A stretch of 53,087 nt of DNA from Eubacteriales bacterium (GTDB lineage Bacteria > Bacillota > Clostridia > Oscillospirales > Oscillospiraceae), in NCBI GenBank assembly GCA_030529655.1, contig JAUMWJ010000002.1, positions 7,010 through 60,096 of the forward strand, read 5' to 3'. The translations under genes and the position numbers were made by a program. Position 1 is the stretch's first letter, and each line of letters starts with the position of its first letter. The notes under the pieces were generated by a model. The model saw only the letters and a list, made by a program, of their open reading frames with translations, was not told the origin of the DNA and searched no databases. This document shows positions 50,553-53,087 of this stretch, piece after piece.

Positions 50553-52340
50553 ATGCAGCGAATTCACTTTCAAGAAACAAAAAGCACGGCTCCTTATAAC
50601 AAGGGAAACGTGGTTCTTACCCGCAGTGGCAGGCTGCTGAAGGCAGAGCTTGCCTATCATGGTGCCTATGGCATGGGTGAGAAATACAACGGCTTGAATC
50701 AGAAGGGGAATACCGTCGTGAACGGTGTAGAAGAAAAGTTCTGCTTTCAGGGAGATAAAACCTACTGCACAACACCTTTCTTCTGGACAGATACCGGCTT
50801 TGGCCTGTATGTAGATACTTGCGAGGTAACGACCTTTGATTTTCAGGAGGATTGTATCCTCATTTCTCTGCCGGAAAAGGCGGATATCGTTGTATTTCAC
50901 GGAACACCTATGAAAATCGTCCGTGACTACATGAGCCTGTTCGGACAGGCACAGCTACCGCCGGAATGGGTATTCGGCACATGGATCTCGGCAAACCGCT
51001 GGAACACGCAGCGTGATGCGGAGGAACAGATCGAGAAGTTGAAAAAGTATGATTTTCCCGCCAGCGTCATCGTTTTAGAGGCGTGGAGCGACGAGGCGAC
51101 ATTCTATATCTGGAACGGCGCGAAGTATGTGCCAAAAGAGAACAATGCGCCATTTGCCTACGAGGATTTCGATTTCTCTGATACACCTTGGCCCGATCCC
51201 AAGGGCCTTGTGGAGAAACTGCATGATGCAGGCTTGCGTCTTCTTTTGTGGCAGGTACCTGTCTATAAGAAGCAAGGCGCGGACGAAGCTCCCAATGCGC
51301 AGAATGACAGAGACTGGGCAGAGGCAATGGATCATAAGCTCTGCGTTATGACCAAAGAGGGGACACCCTACGCCATTCCGGCGGGGCATTGGTTCTCCGG
51401 TTCACTTGTGCCGGACTTTTCCAACGAGGAAACCTATCGCAGCTGGTTTGACAAGCGAAAATACTTGCTTGATATTGGCGTGGACGGCTTCAAGACAGAT
51501 GGTGGTGAGTTCATCTATGAACATGAGACCCGTTTTTCTGACGGTACCACGGGTGCAGATGGTTGCAACCGCTATGCCCGCGACTATACGGAAAGCTACA
51601 ATCGTTTTGTGGGTGAAAACCGTGTCATTTTCAGCCGTGCCGGTTTTGCCGGACAGCATACGGTGCCCTGTCTGTGGGCAGGCGACCAGCAGTCGCAGAA
51701 CTGCGAGCTGCGCAGCGTTCTGAATGCGGGGCTTTCCGCTGCCGCATCGGGTATTCTGTTTTGGGGCTTTGACATTGCCGGCTTTGCAGGGCCACCACCT
51801 ACGCCTGATCTATATCGTCGAGCCACACAGATGGCGTGCTTCTGTCCGATTATGCAGTGGCACTCCGAGCCGGACGGCGGTCAGTTTCAGGAACTGATGC
51901 CCGGTTTTGACGGTAATAATGAGAGAAGTCCGTGGAACATTGCCGATCTTTACAACGAGCCAGCGCTCCTTGATGAAATGCGTTTCTGGCATCAACTGCG
52001 CGAAAAACTGCGCCCCTATCTGTGGCAGACGGCACAGCAGTGCGTGGAAAACAGCACACCTATGATGCGGCCGCTCGTTTATCTGTGGCCTGATGATAAT
52101 AAGGTATGTGCCTGTGATGATGAATATATGTTGGGTGATAACCTGTTGGTAGCACCTCTGCTGGAGGAGAATGCCGACAACAGGACGGTTTACCTGCCCG
52201 AAGGTGAGTGGATCGGTTTCTTTGACAAGAAGCACTACGATGGAGGCCAAGTCTATACTGTGTCGGCAGGTAAAACACTGCCGGTATTCGTCCGTGAGGG
52301 AACGGAGTTTACTATGGAAGTTGGGGTGTTTCCGTGCTGA
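50553..52340 (+). CDS. Glycoside hydrolase family 31 (alpha-glucosidase-type)
   Basis: A 595-residue GH31 enzyme. The N-terminal beta-sandwich has AYGMGEKYNGLNQKG. The barrel has the family stretch PPEWVFGTWISANRWNT, the nucleophile D316 in GVDGFKTDGGE, the acid/base D378 in WAGDQQSQ and RSPWNIADL later. No signal peptide is present, so it acts on imported sugar. GH31 members cut alpha-glucosides, alpha-xylosides or sulfoquinovosides. The GH65-PgmB context favours an alpha-glucoside. AAAGGGG lies before the ATG at 50553. Confidence 0.9.
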   Translation: MQRIHFQETKSTAPYNKGNVVLTRSGRLLKAELAYHGAYGMGEKYNGLNQKGNTVVNGVEEKFCFQGDKTYCTTPFFWTDTGFGLYVDTCEVTTFDFQEDCILISLPEKADIVVFHGTPMKIVRDYMSLFGQAQLPPEWVFGTWISANRWNTQRDAEEQIEKLKKYDFPASVIVLEAWSDEATFYIWNGAKYVPKENNAPFAYEDFDFSDTPWPDPKGLVEKLHDAGLRLLLWQVPVYKKQGADEAPNAQNDRDWAEAMDHKLCVMTKEGTPYAIPAGHWFSGSLVPDFSNEETYRSWFDKRKYLLDIGVDGFKTDGGEFIYEHETRFSDGTTGADGCNRYARDYTESYNRFVGENRVIFSRAGFAGQHTVPCLWAGDQQSQNCELRSVLNAGLSAAASGILFWGFDIAGFAGPPPTPDLYRRATQMACFCPIMQWHSEPDGGQFQELMPGFDGNNERSPWNIADLYNEPALLDEMRFWHQLREKLRPYLWQTAQQCVENSTPMMRPLVYLWPDDNKVCACDDEYMLGDNLLVAPLLEENADNRTVYLPEGEWIGFFDKKHYDGGQVYTVSAGKTLPVFVREGTEFTMEVGVFPC

Positions 52341-52990
52341 TAAAAGGTATCCTGCTTGACTTGGACGGCGTGATTACCGAAACCGCCGAGTATCATTATC
52401 AGGCGTGGAAACAGCTGGCGGGCGAAATCGGCATTGCCATCGACCGTCAGTTCAACGAATGTCTGAAAGGTGTCAGCCGTATGGATTCGCTGGAGCTGAT
52501 TTTGCAGCACGGCGGAGTGGCAGAGCAGTATTCAGATGAGGAAAAGGCGGCATTGGCGGAACGAAAAAACCGCCAGTATGTGGCGCTTTTACAGAACTTG
52601 ACACCCAATCAAGTGCTGCCCGGTATCCGTGATTTCCTGCGCGATGCAAGGGCAGACGGCATGAAATTAGGTCTTGCCTCGGCGTCCAAGAACGCACGCA
52701 CCATCATGGACGCGCTTGATCTGACGCAGAGCATTGATTTTATTGCCGATGCTGCCGTAGCACGCTCTAAGCCTGCACCCGACATCTTCCTGTTGGCGGC
52801 AGAGGACTTGAGCTTATCACCCGAGGACTGCATTGGTATCGAGGATGCGGCTGCTGGCATCAAAGCCATCCATGCAGCAGGCATGAAAGCCGTGGGTATC
52901 GGCGATGCCGCAACGCTCCATGAGGCGGATCTGCTGCTTCCGGAAACCAGAAAACTTGTCTACCAAGACGTAAAACAGTATTTTTGCTGA
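52334..52990 (+). CDS. pgmB: Beta-phosphoglucomutase
   Basis: PgmB converts beta-glucose 1-phosphate to glucose 6-phosphate. The 218-residue HAD protein has the nucleophile D9 and acid D11 in LLDLDGVITETAEYHYQAWK, then the cap region GVSRMDSLE, the ASASKNA motif (about 115) and IADAAVARSKPAPDIF with GIEDAAAGIKAIHAAGM. The start is GTG 52334, inside the end of GH31 (7-bp overlap). It completes the GH65 pathway from the opposite operon. Confidence 0.93.
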   Translation: MLIKGILLDLDGVITETAEYHYQAWKQLAGEIGIAIDRQFNECLKGVSRMDSLELILQHGGVAEQYSDEEKAALAERKNRQYVALLQNLTPNQVLPGIRDFLRDARADGMKLGLASASKNARTIMDALDLTQSIDFIADAAVARSKPAPDIFLLAAEDLSLSPEDCIGIEDAAAGIKAIHAAGMKAVGIGDAATLHEADLLLPETRKLVYQDVKQYFC

Positions 52991-52994
52991 ATCA

Positions 52995-53087
52995 TTCCCG
53001 CCGAAAGACGTCACTCCACTTATTGACGCATTTCGGTCAACGAAAAGGAGGAATACATCCGCTGCGACTGGCGGTGCGGCAGTGTGG
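52995..53087 (+). other. Window edge after pgmB
   Basis: A weak imperfect hairpin (CGAAA-GACGTCA with TGACGCATTTCG, about 53001-53036) is followed by AAAAGGAGGAAT at 53043-53054. The sequence beyond is open in two frames to the window end. One reads VNEKEEYIRCDWRCGSV. No start codon is well placed, so I cannot call a gene. Confidence 0.35.

Overview
The window comes from an anaerobic, endospore-forming Firmicute, most likely a gut member of the Clostridia (Oscillospiraceae-like). This rests on spoIIGA-sigE and spoIIP, AddAB rather than RecBCD, consensus sigma-A promoters, AGGAGG-type ribosome sites, TTG and GTG starts, and oxygen-sensitive Fe-S and radical-type enzymes. The genus cannot be settled from the sequence alone.

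Layout. (1) 1-15.6 kb is core genome: endonuclease III, rarA, a DUF951 protein, the spoIIG operon, an XRE regulator, addB-addA, rpmE, hflX, a YigZ-family gene and spoIIP. (2) 15.7-28.9 kb is the striking region. Two sets of 2-hydroxyacyl-CoA-dehydratase-like A and B subunits face each other. Each set has its own nearly identical ASKHA activator ATPase and its own small membrane protein. Around them lie homologues of CODH/ACS nickel-maturation proteins (CooC/AcsF-like, CooT-like, a His-rich CooJ-like protein), a free-standing acetyl-CoA-synthase-like protein, and a CsoR-family sensor with a His-rich tail. No CODH (CooS/AcsA) or full-length ACS is present. htpG sits between the two sets. The two activator genes form an inverted repeat of about 0.8 kb around roughly 4 kb. 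Inversion between them would swap the genes downstream of the two operons. (3) 29.1-38.7 kb is mixed: an Ig-like/NodB polysaccharide deacetylase, a uridine-kinase-like protein, a two-subunit aconitase X dehydratase, an MBL hydrolase, a B3/4-domain protein, an LspA-like peptidase with a rhomboid protease, an EEP-family protein and a membrane XRE regulator. (4) 38.8-40.7 kb has a glycine riboswitch ahead of an AGCS symporter, then tRNA-Ala(GGC). (5) 40.9-53 kb is an alpha-glucoside locus. A LacI regulator sits between a divergent GH-GH65-pgi operon and a forward series of LacI, ABC transporter, GH31 and beta-phosphoglucomutase genes.

How the genes work together. In the sugar locus, an oligosaccharide is imported by the ABC system and cut by GH31 or phosphorolysed by GH65. 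The beta-glucose 1-phosphate goes to glucose 6-phosphate through PgmB and to fructose 6-phosphate through Pgi. LacI-type palindromes lie in both promoters. In the 16-29 kb region, the pairing of activator-dependent dehydratase-fold subunits with nickel-handling and ACS-like proteins suggests an undescribed low-potential metalloenzyme system. Its substrate is unknown.
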